25,028 nt of DNA, taken from NCBI GenBank assembly GCA_964617665.1, contig CAZUAH010000171.1, positions 1-25,028 of the forward strand, in the 5' to 3' direction. Both the position numbers and the translations under genes were made by a program. The notes under the pieces were generated by a model. It did no database searches. It was not told the DNA's origin and saw only the letters and a program-made list of their open reading frames with translations. This DNA is from JADHUC01 sp964617665. Its GTDB lineage: Bacteria > Planctomycetota > Planctomycetia > Pirellulales > Pirellulaceae. Of the stretch, positions 1-7,021 are shown piece by piece (the stretch's first letter is position 1; each line of letters begins with the position of its first letter).

Positions 1-67
1 CAACGACAACTGGACAGACATAGTCGAATAACTCCTTCAGCAGCGAATCCCAGGGGAGGAAGGCATC

Positions 68-886
68 ATGGCAACGAAATGGACCGAGCAGGTTGGGCCG
101 TTTACTGGCGAGACCTGGAAGAAGGTTGTCCTGCTGTTATTCGTCGTTGGAACAGCCGTGGTTGCGTACACGCAGTTCGGCGATCTATTGACTTTGGAGA
201 ACCTTGCACGGGAGGAGGCGATGTTGCAGTCCTTTCAGCGGCAGCATCCCGTACTCGTCTATGGTGCTGCCTTCATCTTGTACGTAACCGTTACCGGCCT
301 TTCGCTTCCCGGTGCGACCGTGCTGACGCTCACCTATGGATGGTACTTCGGTGTCCTACGCGGAGTTGTTGTTGTCAGCTTTGCCTCGACCACTGGGGCG
401 ACGCTCGCATTTCTGATGAGCCGTTTTCTGTTTCGCGAGGCAATCCAGCGCCGTTTCGGCGACCGGCTCGAAGGATTCAATCAGGCCTTGGAACGCGAAG
501 GGCCTTTCTACTTGTTCACGCTGCGGCTGATTCCTGCCGTGCCCTTCTTTGTCATCAACGCCGTGATGGGGCTCACGCCGATTCGCACGCGCACGTTCTG
601 GTGGGTAAGTCAAATAGGGATGCTCGCTGGCACTGGCGTTTACGTCTATGCCGGTTCCACCGTCCCCAATTTGCAGACGCTCGCCGATGAAGGTATCAAC
701 GCCGTGTTCATCCCGGGGCAGCTAACGCAAATCGTGACCGCTTTTGTTCTGTTGGGTCTATTCCCGTTGGCGGTCCGTTGGGTCGTAAAGCTGGTTTCTC
801 CCGGGACGCCGGCCGAGGCGGTGGAGCACGCGGCCAGCGAAGAGGATTCCCCAAAAAATGAACAATTCCCTAATTCGACTGTTTGA
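68..886 (+). CDS. TVP38/TMEM64 (VTT domain) family membrane protein
   Basis: This is a 272-residue integral membrane protein. A strong Shine-Dalgarno (GGGGAGGAAGG, 53-63) sits just before the ATG, which fixes the start. Hydrophobic segments lie at about residues 17-35, 62-80, 82-120, 152-170, 178-197 and 219-242. The SLPGATVL turn, the GWYFG...G...ATLAFLMSRF stretch and LRLIPAVPFFVINAVMG match the conserved core (about 75-195) of the TVP38/TMEM64/DedA-related VTT family. These are thought to be lipid scramblase-like or transport proteins, but the substrate of bacterial members is generally unknown. The C-terminal tail (245-272) is hydrophilic. The next gene is a MerA-like flavoprotein. TVP38 proteins are recurrently found beside, or fused to, such oxidoreductases, so a shared role is likely but is inferred. 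Family assignment is confident; function is not. Confidence 0.88.
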   Translation: MATKWTEQVGPFTGETWKKVVLLLFVVGTAVVAYTQFGDLLTLENLAREEAMLQSFQRQHPVLVYGAAFILYVTVTGLSLPGATVLTLTYGWYFGVLRGVVVVSFASTTGATLAFLMSRFLFREAIQRRFGDRLEGFNQALEREGPFYLFTLRLIPAVPFFVINAVMGLTPIRTRTFWWVSQIGMLAGTGVYVYAGSTVPNLQTLADEGINAVFIPGQLTQIVTAFVLLGLFPLAVRWVVKLVSPGTPAEAVEHAASEEDSPKNEQFPNSTV

Positions 887-900
887 GTCGGTATTGGCCC

Positions 901-921
901 CCTGCCAGCTTGTCTGGCAGG
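901..921. repeat. Small hairpin CCTGCCAG / CTGGCAGG
   Basis: Perfect 8-bp arms (901-908 and 914-921) with a 5-base loop lie just after the stop of the TVP38-type gene. There is no T-run afterwards, so it is not a classical intrinsic terminator. It resembles the hairpin at 1059-1079, which has the same outer CCTGCC/GGCAGG, so both may be copies of one dispersed element. Confidence 0.7.
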
Positions 922-969
922 AGCCGATGTTTGGGCAGTTAACGCGGCCGCTAACCACCTTGCTTACCT

Positions 970-1014
970 GGTCATCCCCTCTTCGCCGCCCACGGCGGCG
1001 AAGAGGGGATGACC
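970..1014. repeat. Perfect 21-bp inverted repeat with 3-base loop
   Basis: The arms 970-990 and 994-1014 are perfectly complementary over 21 bases around the loop CAC. The following bases are AAGTGTTTTAGA, a short T-run only. It could terminate transcription or stabilise an mRNA 3' end. The complete absence of mismatches also fits a recently formed or mobile palindrome. It lies between the TVP38-type gene and the MerA-like gene, which would otherwise look like an operon. Confidence 0.85.
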
Positions 1015-1058
1015 AAGTGTTTTAGAGAGACGTTTTCTTAGCCCTTCAAACTGGTCCA

Positions 1059-1079
1059 CCTGCCGGACGAGCCGGCAGG
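1059..1079. repeat. Small hairpin CCTGCCGG / CCGGCAGG
   Basis: Perfect 8-bp arms (1059-1066 and 1072-1079) enclose a 5-base loop (ACGAG), about 75 bases before the MerA-like start. It is a near-relative of the hairpin at 901-921. Palindromes of this form are, from memory, common in planctomycete intergenic DNA. A genome-wide count would settle whether it is a dispersed repeat. Confidence 0.7.
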
Positions 1080-1152
1080 GGTTGAAGTCAAACAGTCGAA
1101 CTAAACGGTAGGCTTGTTCATGACGACCAGAATCCAAGCTGCGAGGGAGACA

Positions 1153-2667
1153 ATGACAGACTTTGCACAACTGTTGCCCGACGACGAACACAATCAGGAG
1201 CTCCAGGCGAATGTGCATCCACCCACGTGGAAAAACCCAACGCCATCGGGGCGCTACAACCTGGTCGTAATCGGCGCGGGAACGGCAGGGTTGGTCGCGG
1301 CTGCCGGAGCCGCCGGTTTGGGTGCCAAGGTCGCTTTGATCGAACGCAGCTTGATGGGCGGCGACTGCCTGAACGTCGGCTGCGTCCCATCGAAGGCGGT
1401 CATCAGTGCAGCTCGTGTCGCGGCAACGATCCGCCGTGCAGGAGACTTCGGTGTCGACGTACCGGGCGACGGCAACGTCGACTTTGCCGCAGCCATGCAG
1501 CGGATGCGACGACTTCGTGCTTGCATTAGCCCTAATGACTCGGCCCAACGTTTCCGCGATCTGGGTATCGACGTCTATTTTGGCCAAGCCAGCTTCGTGG
1601 ACTCCGGGGCAATCGACGTCGACGGGACCAGGCTCAGCTTCAAACGGGCCGTGATCGCGACCGGTGCCCGAGCTGCAGCGCCGCCAATTCCAGGTCTGGG
1701 TTCGGTCGATTACCTGACGAATGAAACCCTTTTTTCGTTGACGGATCTGCCAAGACGTTTCGGCGTCATCGGCGCCGGCCCGATCGGTTGCGAGATGGCT
1801 CAGTCGTTTGCTCAGTTGGGCTCCGATGTGTTCCTGGTCGAAGCGGAACATGGCATTCTCCCACGCGAAGACCGTGACGCGGCCGAGATCGTCCAGAAGG
1901 CAATCCAGTGCGAGGGCGTCAACTTGCTCTGTTGTGGCCGCAACCTCGAAATCCGAAACGAGGCTGGCATTCGGCTGGCTGTGGAATCGCACGGTCAACA
2001 ATACGACGAGCCGGTTGACCAGTTGCTCGTAGCCGTAGGACGCGCGCCCAACGTCGAGAATCTCAACCTGGACGGGGTCGGCGTGGAATACGATCGGAAA
2101 GGCGTCAAAGTCAACGATCGCATGCAAACCACAAACTCTCGCATCTATGCCGCAGGCGACATCTGTTCGCCGTACCAGTTCACCCACGCGGCCGACTTCA
2201 TGGCTCGCATCGTGATCCAGAACGCCTTGTTCAAGGGCCGGGCCAAATCATCGTCGCTGGTCATCCCATGGTGCACCTACACATCACCGGAAATTGCCCG
2301 TGTTGGGCTCCACGAGATGCAGGCAAAAGAGAAAGGGATCGAAGTCGATACGTTCGTTCAGCAATTCCACGAAGTCGACCGAGCCATCCTGGAAGGCGAC
2401 GACGAAGGCTTCGTCAAGGTCCACGTCCGCAAGGGTACGGACCAGATCGTCGGGGCCACCATCGTCGCGCGCAACGCCGGAGACATGATCTCCGAGATCA
2501 CACTGGCCATGACACATGGCCTGGGACTGAAGAAGATCGGCAGCACGATTCACCCCTACCCAACGCAAGCCGAAGCCATTCGCAAGCTAGGCGATCAATT
2601 CAACCGCACGCGTCTGACGCCCTTCGTGAAGTCACTTTTCCAAAAATGGCTCGCCTGGACGCTGTAA
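1153..2667 (+). CDS. MerA-like FAD-dependent pyridine nucleotide-disulfide oxidoreductase
   Basis: This is a class I flavoprotein disulfide reductase of 504 residues from the chosen start. It shows the FAD-binding VVIGAGTAG (about 38-46), the redox pair in GGDCLNVGCVPSKA (Cys72 and Cys77), the NAD(P)H-binding GVIGAGPIGCE (about 205-214), the second FAD motif IYAAGDI, and the C-terminal HPYPTQAE with the catalytic His467-Glu pair. Annotation pipelines usually call such proteins mercuric reductase. It lacks the N-terminal HMA domain and the C-terminal vicinal cysteines of true MerA, ending instead KWLAWTL, so Hg(II) reduction is not supported. The ATG at 1153 follows GAGGGAG (1143-1149). An in-frame ATG at 1120 and a TTG at 1114 would add 11-13 residues. 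It probably acts with the upstream membrane protein; the electron acceptor is unknown. Confidence 0.9.
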   Translation: MTDFAQLLPDDEHNQELQANVHPPTWKNPTPSGRYNLVVIGAGTAGLVAAAGAAGLGAKVALIERSLMGGDCLNVGCVPSKAVISAARVAATIRRAGDFGVDVPGDGNVDFAAAMQRMRRLRACISPNDSAQRFRDLGIDVYFGQASFVDSGAIDVDGTRLSFKRAVIATGARAAAPPIPGLGSVDYLTNETLFSLTDLPRRFGVIGAGPIGCEMAQSFAQLGSDVFLVEAEHGILPREDRDAAEIVQKAIQCEGVNLLCCGRNLEIRNEAGIRLAVESHGQQYDEPVDQLLVAVGRAPNVENLNLDGVGVEYDRKGVKVNDRMQTTNSRIYAAGDICSPYQFTHAADFMARIVIQNALFKGRAKSSSLVIPWCTYTSPEIARVGLHEMQAKEKGIEVDTFVQQFHEVDRAILEGDDEGFVKVHVRKGTDQIVGATIVARNAGDMISEITLAMTHGLGLKKIGSTIHPYPTQAEAIRKLGDQFNRTRLTPFVKSLFQKWLAWTL

Positions 2668-2695
2668 CGGGCGGCTTTCCCTCGCCCGTGCGAGG
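2667..2695 (+). terminator. Possible terminator hairpins after the MerA-like gene
   Basis: Two mutually exclusive stems overlap the stop codon. One is ACGGGCG/CGCCCGT (2667-2673 with 2683-2689). The other is CCTCGC/GCGAGG with a CCGT loop (2680-2685 with 2690-2695). There is no T-tract, so termination is only plausible. The rest of the gap to 2818 shows nothing recognisable. Confidence 0.3.
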
Positions 2696-2818
2696 CAGAG
2701 ACACCGCCGTCAACACAAGAGTGCTGCAGGCCCACCCACGGACGCAAGGCTTCTCTCGGAGTGTCGTCAGCGACCGCTTTCTTCATCGCGCTGCCGTGCC
2801 AACTTCCTGTGTTCGTCG

Positions 2819-4495
2819 CTAGTCGACGCTGAAAGGATTGGCGGCGTTCTGGAGCCGTTGTACGTGCGCTTGATCCTCGGCGCTGAGCTTTTCCAGGGGA
2901 ACGGCAAGCATGCGGTTGTCGGCACGTCGCAAGTTCACCTTGCCGTCGGTCATGCTCACGAAGACGGCGTCGATTTTGAATCTACCGGTCGCATCGGTCC
3001 ACGTTCGGGATTGGCTCGGAGCGGCTGCCATATTTGGCGGCTTCACGAGCTGTTCAAGTTCTTTGGGCGCTAGTTGGATGCTGCGTCGCGCAACGACCTC
3101 TGAATCGCGCACCTTGCCCCAAGTGAGGAATCCCAGCTTTACCTTGCCGTCAGGGAGCAATTCCTGGACTTGTGCGGCATACCAGAAAGAGCCACGTCGA
3201 CTTCGTTGCGATTGCACAAGCTGACCGACATAAAGCGGAGTTGTCGATTCCACTGCCAACCCGGTCGACTTGAGGACTCCTGGCCCTTGATACGCTTTGC
3301 TGAGACTCTTCTTGAGCTTGTAGGCGGGCGACCAGTTCACCAGCGCTTTATGCGCCGCGCCGGCGACCCCCTTGTTCTCGCTGGCCAGGAGTTTCTCGAT
3401 GGCCGCTGCGACTTCGGGATCGGGATCCTTGAGTGTTTTGCTCGCCAACTGGCCGAGCGTCTTCTGGATACTCGCGGGGTCGTTTGACGCCAGAGCACTC
3501 ATCGCCTGCTGCTTCTCGTCGCTGGTCAGTGGAGCTTCCGCTTTTGCTTTGGCGGTCGCTGCGGCTTGCGCACGCTCTTCCGCTTGCTTCTTGGCGAGCG
3601 CATCCATCTTGGCGAGTTCCTCTGCGGAAATGCGATTGTACTTCACCGAGATTGGAATCGCTGTCGACGAGTTTCCTTTCTTCACAGTCAGTTTGTAGTC
3701 AATGTCGAGAGCCTGCGGAACATGCTCTTTCCGATCGAAAGTCCAGGTTCCCTTTCCAGCCATTTCAAAAGCTGGATTATCACCAGTTTGTGGCGTCTTC
3801 AACTCGTACGACTTTTGGATTGTCACGAGATCTCCGTTCGTACTTTGAATCGCATAACGAGCTACTTCGCTTGCCGCTTGTACCGTTTTCTTGTCCCGAC
3901 CCGCGAAAGGATCGAAGGGGCCGAACCGATGACGGCGATTCTCATTCTCTTCGGTGATGGACACACCGCTGTCGGTTGACCACTCGCGCTCGTTGCCCTT
4001 GGGCAATGCCTCGAAGGGGAGCAGGGAGACGTTTCCCAAGAGGTAGGGCAGTTGCGAATCTCCTTCCATCGCTAGTGCACTCCCGCGCGGTGTCATGGTA
4101 ATGCGGTTGGTGGTTTGCGTCTTACCCGCGAAAGTCGGCCGGGAGAAGGGGCTGGGAATTCCACGCGGGCCGCCGAATGGGCCTCCGAACGGGCTGCCGA
4201 ATCCTCGTGGCCCTCGGTTGGTTCGCTTCGTCTTTTTTGACTCAGCCAACCCGCCGCGATAGGTAAACCGCATTTGCTCGGGACTAGCAGAATCGACTGT
4301 ATAGTTCGTGATGCCCTTATAAGTAATCGTGGCGTCGTCACCGTCCACCGTAATCTCGAACTTGTACGAGAACTTCTGACCGGGACTCCAAGTGTATCGG
4401 AGCGACTGGGCGTTGACCTCGACAGCGAGACTGCAGACACTCATGACGCCGATTGCCAATGGCACCAACATGCATTTGCGTGTTAAATAGAGCAT
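2819..4495 (-). CDS. Secreted SHD1-domain protein with HEAT-like and Tudor-like regions
   Basis: The protein is 558 residues. The ATG at 4495 is preceded by AAGGAG eight bases upstream, and the upstream in-frame ATG is less well placed. A signal peptide ends near VNAQ (about 30). Residues 31-290 form a beta-rich region with a low-complexity Gly/Pro/Phe segment (about 95-125, repeated SPFGGPFGGP-like). Residues 291-325 are a charged Ala/Lys/Glu helix, probably coiled coil. Residues 325-392 are helical and HEAT-like, with DPDPEVAAAIEKLL. Residues 420-476 (LYVGQLVQ...WYAAQVQELLPDGKVKLGF...W) look like a Tudor/SH3-type barrel. Residues 497-548 match SHD1 (RTWTDATGRFKIDA...DGKVNLRRADN...VPLEKLSAEDQ), a domain shared with yeast Sla1 and expanded in planctomycetes. 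Its role is unknown; binding of a partner outside the cytoplasm is a guess. Convergent with the upstream gene. Confidence 0.85.
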   Translation of the reverse strand: MLYLTRKCMLVPLAIGVMSVCSLAVEVNAQSLRYTWSPGQKFSYKFEITVDGDDATITYKGITNYTVDSASPEQMRFTYRGGLAESKKTKRTNRGPRGFGSPFGGPFGGPRGIPSPFSRPTFAGKTQTTNRITMTPRGSALAMEGDSQLPYLLGNVSLLPFEALPKGNEREWSTDSGVSITEENENRRHRFGPFDPFAGRDKKTVQAASEVARYAIQSTNGDLVTIQKSYELKTPQTGDNPAFEMAGKGTWTFDRKEHVPQALDIDYKLTVKKGNSSTAIPISVKYNRISAEELAKMDALAKKQAEERAQAAATAKAKAEAPLTSDEKQQAMSALASNDPASIQKTLGQLASKTLKDPDPEVAAAIEKLLASENKGVAGAAHKALVNWSPAYKLKKSLSKAYQGPGVLKSTGLAVESTTPLYVGQLVQSQRSRRGSFWYAAQVQELLPDGKVKLGFLTWGKVRDSEVVARRSIQLAPKELEQLVKPPNMAAAPSQSRTWTDATGRFKIDAVFVSMTDGKVNLRRADNRMLAVPLEKLSAEDQAHVQRLQNAANPFSVD

Positions 4496-4612
4496 TCTTG
4501 AATCTCCTTCCTCTTGACTCATCCGACATTTCCCATTTGGCTCGATCCGGAAGCCGATAACGGCTGGGAATACTGGCTATTCCAGCATCGCGAGCCCCGA
4601 CCGCGTCTACGC

Positions 4613-5074
4613 ATGGTGATTCTAGCATTTTCTCCCTCGCAGCCACAGCACGAGCTTGAAACACTCTTGGTTCGCATCATGCTTGGAACGATTTGCGAAC
4701 CAGCAAAAACATCAGGCCGGGGACGCGGGGGATCAGATCGAGACGTGTAGCATAGAATTCTCGATCCGGTTCGTCCACGAATTCGGTGTTCGTCGAGAGT
4801 ATTTCGGCTATTCGGTCGACCCCTGGGAGTAGATCTGCTTGCTCTATCTGCCTCCCTGAGTGTCCAGCTTGACACCGTGAAATCGGCGATCGAGGCCGTG
4901 CGTAAGCAATTTCGAGACAACAGCCCCAAGATTATGGTGGGCGGACTTGCATTCGCCAACTCGGGCGAGCTGGCTGCACATGTCGGAGCAGACGGTTACG
5001 CCCCCGACCCCGACGGGGCCGTTCGGTTCGGCGGCCAACTTGTTGGGTTGACCACGGATGACGTCGCAGCTTAG
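4613..5074 (+). pseudogene. Decayed cobalamin (B12)-binding domain protein, frameshifted
   Basis: The open frame 4832-5074 reads DLLALSASLSVQLDTVKSAI, then IMVGGLAFANSGELAAHVGADGYAPDP. These are the hallmarks of the C-terminal half of a B12-binding Rossmann domain: a D-LxALS strand, an xVGGxxF strand-turn and a GADGYAxD end. The expected N-terminal half is not in this frame. A possible continuation (about 4740-4829, with FVHEFGVRREYFGYS) lies in another frame and ends at a TAG at 4830. An earlier weak match (VILAFSPSQPQHEL, from 4613) is in a third arrangement. I therefore read this as a gene fossil with at least one frameshift. A short GTG-started protein (4877-5074) is possible but would be half a domain. 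The stretch 4496-4612 shows nothing convincing. Confidence 0.5.
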
Positions 5075-5134
5075 GAGCTGATTGAGAGAAACAGAAAATG
5101 CTCCGAATAGCCTGGCGAAGACTTTTGGTCATAG

Positions 5135-5458
5135 TCACTCAACCGGAATAGCTGGAACTGGACTTCGTTCCAGCGTAATTCGCTTGCGCCGCAACAACTT
5201 CAACCAGTCATCATCAAGCAAGCGGAGAAAGGCACAATCAGCTTGAAGGCCGATACGCCGCCGCGGAACATCACTGTCAAAGCAGCCAGCATCCCAGCAG
5301 CCAAGAACGAAGCGACCATCACAATCACCGTAGCCAAAGCCGTTCCGGTCGGATTCCGGGACAACATCATCCTTGCCGCAAGCCTGAAAGCCGGTCAGGA
5401 GACCTTCACCGGCGTGGCGCCTGCCACCCCTAGTAAGGTCATCGCTCTGCCGAAATAG
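5135..5458 (+). pseudogene. C-terminal remnant of a secreted pre-peptidase/Ig-like domain protein
   Basis: The open frame from just after a TAG at 5132-5134 to the TAA/TAG region at 5458 encodes about 107 residues without a convincing start codon or ribosome site. It includes QRNSLAPQQLQPVIIK, then ITVKAASIPAAKNEATITIT and AGQETFTGVAPATPSKV. This alternation of short beta strands (SIPAAKNEATITITV, NIILAASLKAGQE) resembles the last Ig-like repeat of large planctomycete exported proteins with pre-peptidase C-terminal domains. The 5' part of such a gene is missing, so this is probably a truncated remnant. It ends 11 bases before the convergent dipeptidase gene. The family match is from memory of these sequences and is moderate. 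Confidence 0.45.
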
Positions 5459-5469
5459 AGACCATCCTT

Positions 5470-6762
5470 CTATTCGGACTGCAATTGTGTGGCCACCTTT
5501 TCCACGTTGCGCCATACGCGAAGGATGTTGCCGCCCCAGATCTTCTTGATCGCTTCTTCGGAATACCCACGCCGAAGGAGCTCGACGGTTACGTTGTGCG
5601 CCTCCGAGTGGTCATTGAAGTTAGGTATGCCGCCACCGCCGTCGAAGTCGGTGCCGATCCCCACGTGGTCAATGCCGGCAACCTTCACAGCGTGGTCGAT
5701 GTGATCGACATAGTCTCTTATGTTGGCCGGTAGGTACAGCCCGTCCACGTCCTTCATGCCTTCTCGGTACTGTCGACGCTGCCCGCTCGTTGCTTTGCTC
5801 AGCCTGGGACCCCATGGCCCCACGGGAATGCCGATTCGCGTCGCCAGTTCGTTGATAGCGCGATCCCGTTCGGGTGAACGGGCTTTGAGAAATTGGTCCA
5901 ACGCAACGACCTGAATTACGCCTCCATTTTCTGCCAGCGCTTCAAGTTGCTGATCGTCGAGATTTCTTGAGTGGTCGTTCAGGGCGCGGCAACCCGAATG
6001 CGAAGCGATCACCGGCGCGCCGGACACGCGAATGACGGCCCAGAACGACTTCGGTGAAATGTGCGAGACATCCACCATCATCCCCAGTCGATTCATCTCG
6101 CCCACAACCTGTTGGCCGAACTGGCTGAGCCCGTTGTGTTCGACTTCTTTGTCGCCAAGTCGATCGCTGGGACTGCAGGAGTCGCATATCTGGTTGTGGC
6201 CTGAGTGGCTCAAGGTAATGTACCGAGCCCCTAGATCATAGAACTTCTCGACATTCGACAAGTCCTCGCCGATGGGATATCCGTTCTCGACGCCAATCAT
6301 CACCGCTCGTTTGCCGCTGGCTACGATCCGTTCGACGGCATCGGGCGACGTCGCCAACTGGCAACGTTCGGGATACATAGTTTCGGCCAGCCGATGAATC
6401 GCCTCGAATTGCGCGATCGCAACGTCGTATACTCGCTTGTATCCCTCGGCGTCGCGTTTCCCTTGCCCAGTCCACACGGCCAGAAACACCGCATCCACAC
6501 CGCCCTGTACCATCTTCACCAAATCGCACTTAAGCCTCGGATTGTCGATCCCCGGATCCAGCTTCTCGGTTGCGTAGTGGGCGCCCGCAATGTCGACATG
6601 CGTGTCGATCGTAACCGCTTCCCGGTGAATCCGCCTCGCCGCTGGGAGGAAGTCCTGCTCGTCCACCGTATGCTGGGCTTCTTGAGCACTCGCACGGTGG
6701 CCGGTACACACCGCAACCAGAAGCAGGATGCAAAGACGTGTATCTGCCCGTCTATGTAGCAT
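5470..6762 (-). CDS. Exported membrane dipeptidase, peptidase family M19
   Basis: The protein has 430 residues. The ATG at 6762 has CGGAG six bases upstream and gives a good signal peptide (cleavage near ASAQ, residue 27). It is a zinc-dependent dipeptidase of the renal-dipeptidase family. The ligands are visible as DTHVD (His55, Asp57), the glutamate in GVENG (Glu159), DVSH (His234) and ASHSG (His255). The substrate-side residues HSRN (264-267) and GTDFDGGGG (371-378) are also present. Length is typical for the family. It would hydrolyse dipeptides in the periplasm or at the cell surface, possibly including D-amino-acid dipeptides. No partner gene is obvious. A 64-base palindrome lies between it and the divergent oxidoreductase gene. 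Confidence 0.93.
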   Translation of the reverse strand: MLHRRADTRLCILLLVAVCTGHRASAQEAQHTVDEQDFLPAARRIHREAVTIDTHVDIAGAHYATEKLDPGIDNPRLKCDLVKMVQGGVDAVFLAVWTGQGKRDAEGYKRVYDVAIAQFEAIHRLAETMYPERCQLATSPDAVERIVASGKRAVMIGVENGYPIGEDLSNVEKFYDLGARYITLSHSGHNQICDSCSPSDRLGDKEVEHNGLSQFGQQVVGEMNRLGMMVDVSHISPKSFWAVIRVSGAPVIASHSGCRALNDHSRNLDDQQLEALAENGGVIQVVALDQFLKARSPERDRAINELATRIGIPVGPWGPRLSKATSGQRRQYREGMKDVDGLYLPANIRDYVDHIDHAVKVAGIDHVGIGTDFDGGGGIPNFNDHSEAHNVTVELLRRGYSEEAIKKIWGGNILRVWRNVEKVATQLQSE

Positions 6763-6793
6763 TTCAGACTCCGATGTTTGCAGTGTCTTATGT

Positions 6794-6857
6794 CGTTTAA
6801 CCCCAAGCCCAACAGGCTGGGCGCGTGCGCGCGGGCCGTTGGCCCAGCGGTTAAACG
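6794..6857. repeat. 64-base imperfect palindrome with perfect 9-bp ends
   Basis: The ends CGTTTAACC (6794-6802) and GGTTAAACG (6849-6857) are exact inverted copies. Inside lie two smaller stems, GCCCA/TGGGC (about 6807-6822) and GGGCC-GTT-GGCCC (6833-6845), flanking an alternating GCGCGTGCGCGC stretch. It can fold as a long hairpin or a cloverleaf. I recall very similar TTTAACC...GGTTAAA elements recurring between planctomycete genes, so a REP- or MITE-like dispersed element is likely. It sits in the divergent gap between the dipeptidase and the Gfo/Idh/MocA gene. Confidence 0.75.
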
Positions 6858-7021
6858 TGGAAGCTGTTTCCTGCGCGATTCTACGGTGTCCCAAACGCTA
6901 CGTCGAAAGTCAAGTCCCTTTTGCCGCCAGGGGACATTGATTCGATGCATCGTCTGATTAGACTCATAGCTGGTCGCCTTCACCGCCGATGGTGTCGTTT
7001 CAGATAGACAAGGAGATTCTT

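Noticed and set aside
964..2187. Long open frame antisense to the MerA-like gene
   Set aside because: It has no recognisable domain. Its length is explained by high GC codon bias of the real gene on the other strand, which has clear flavoprotein motifs.
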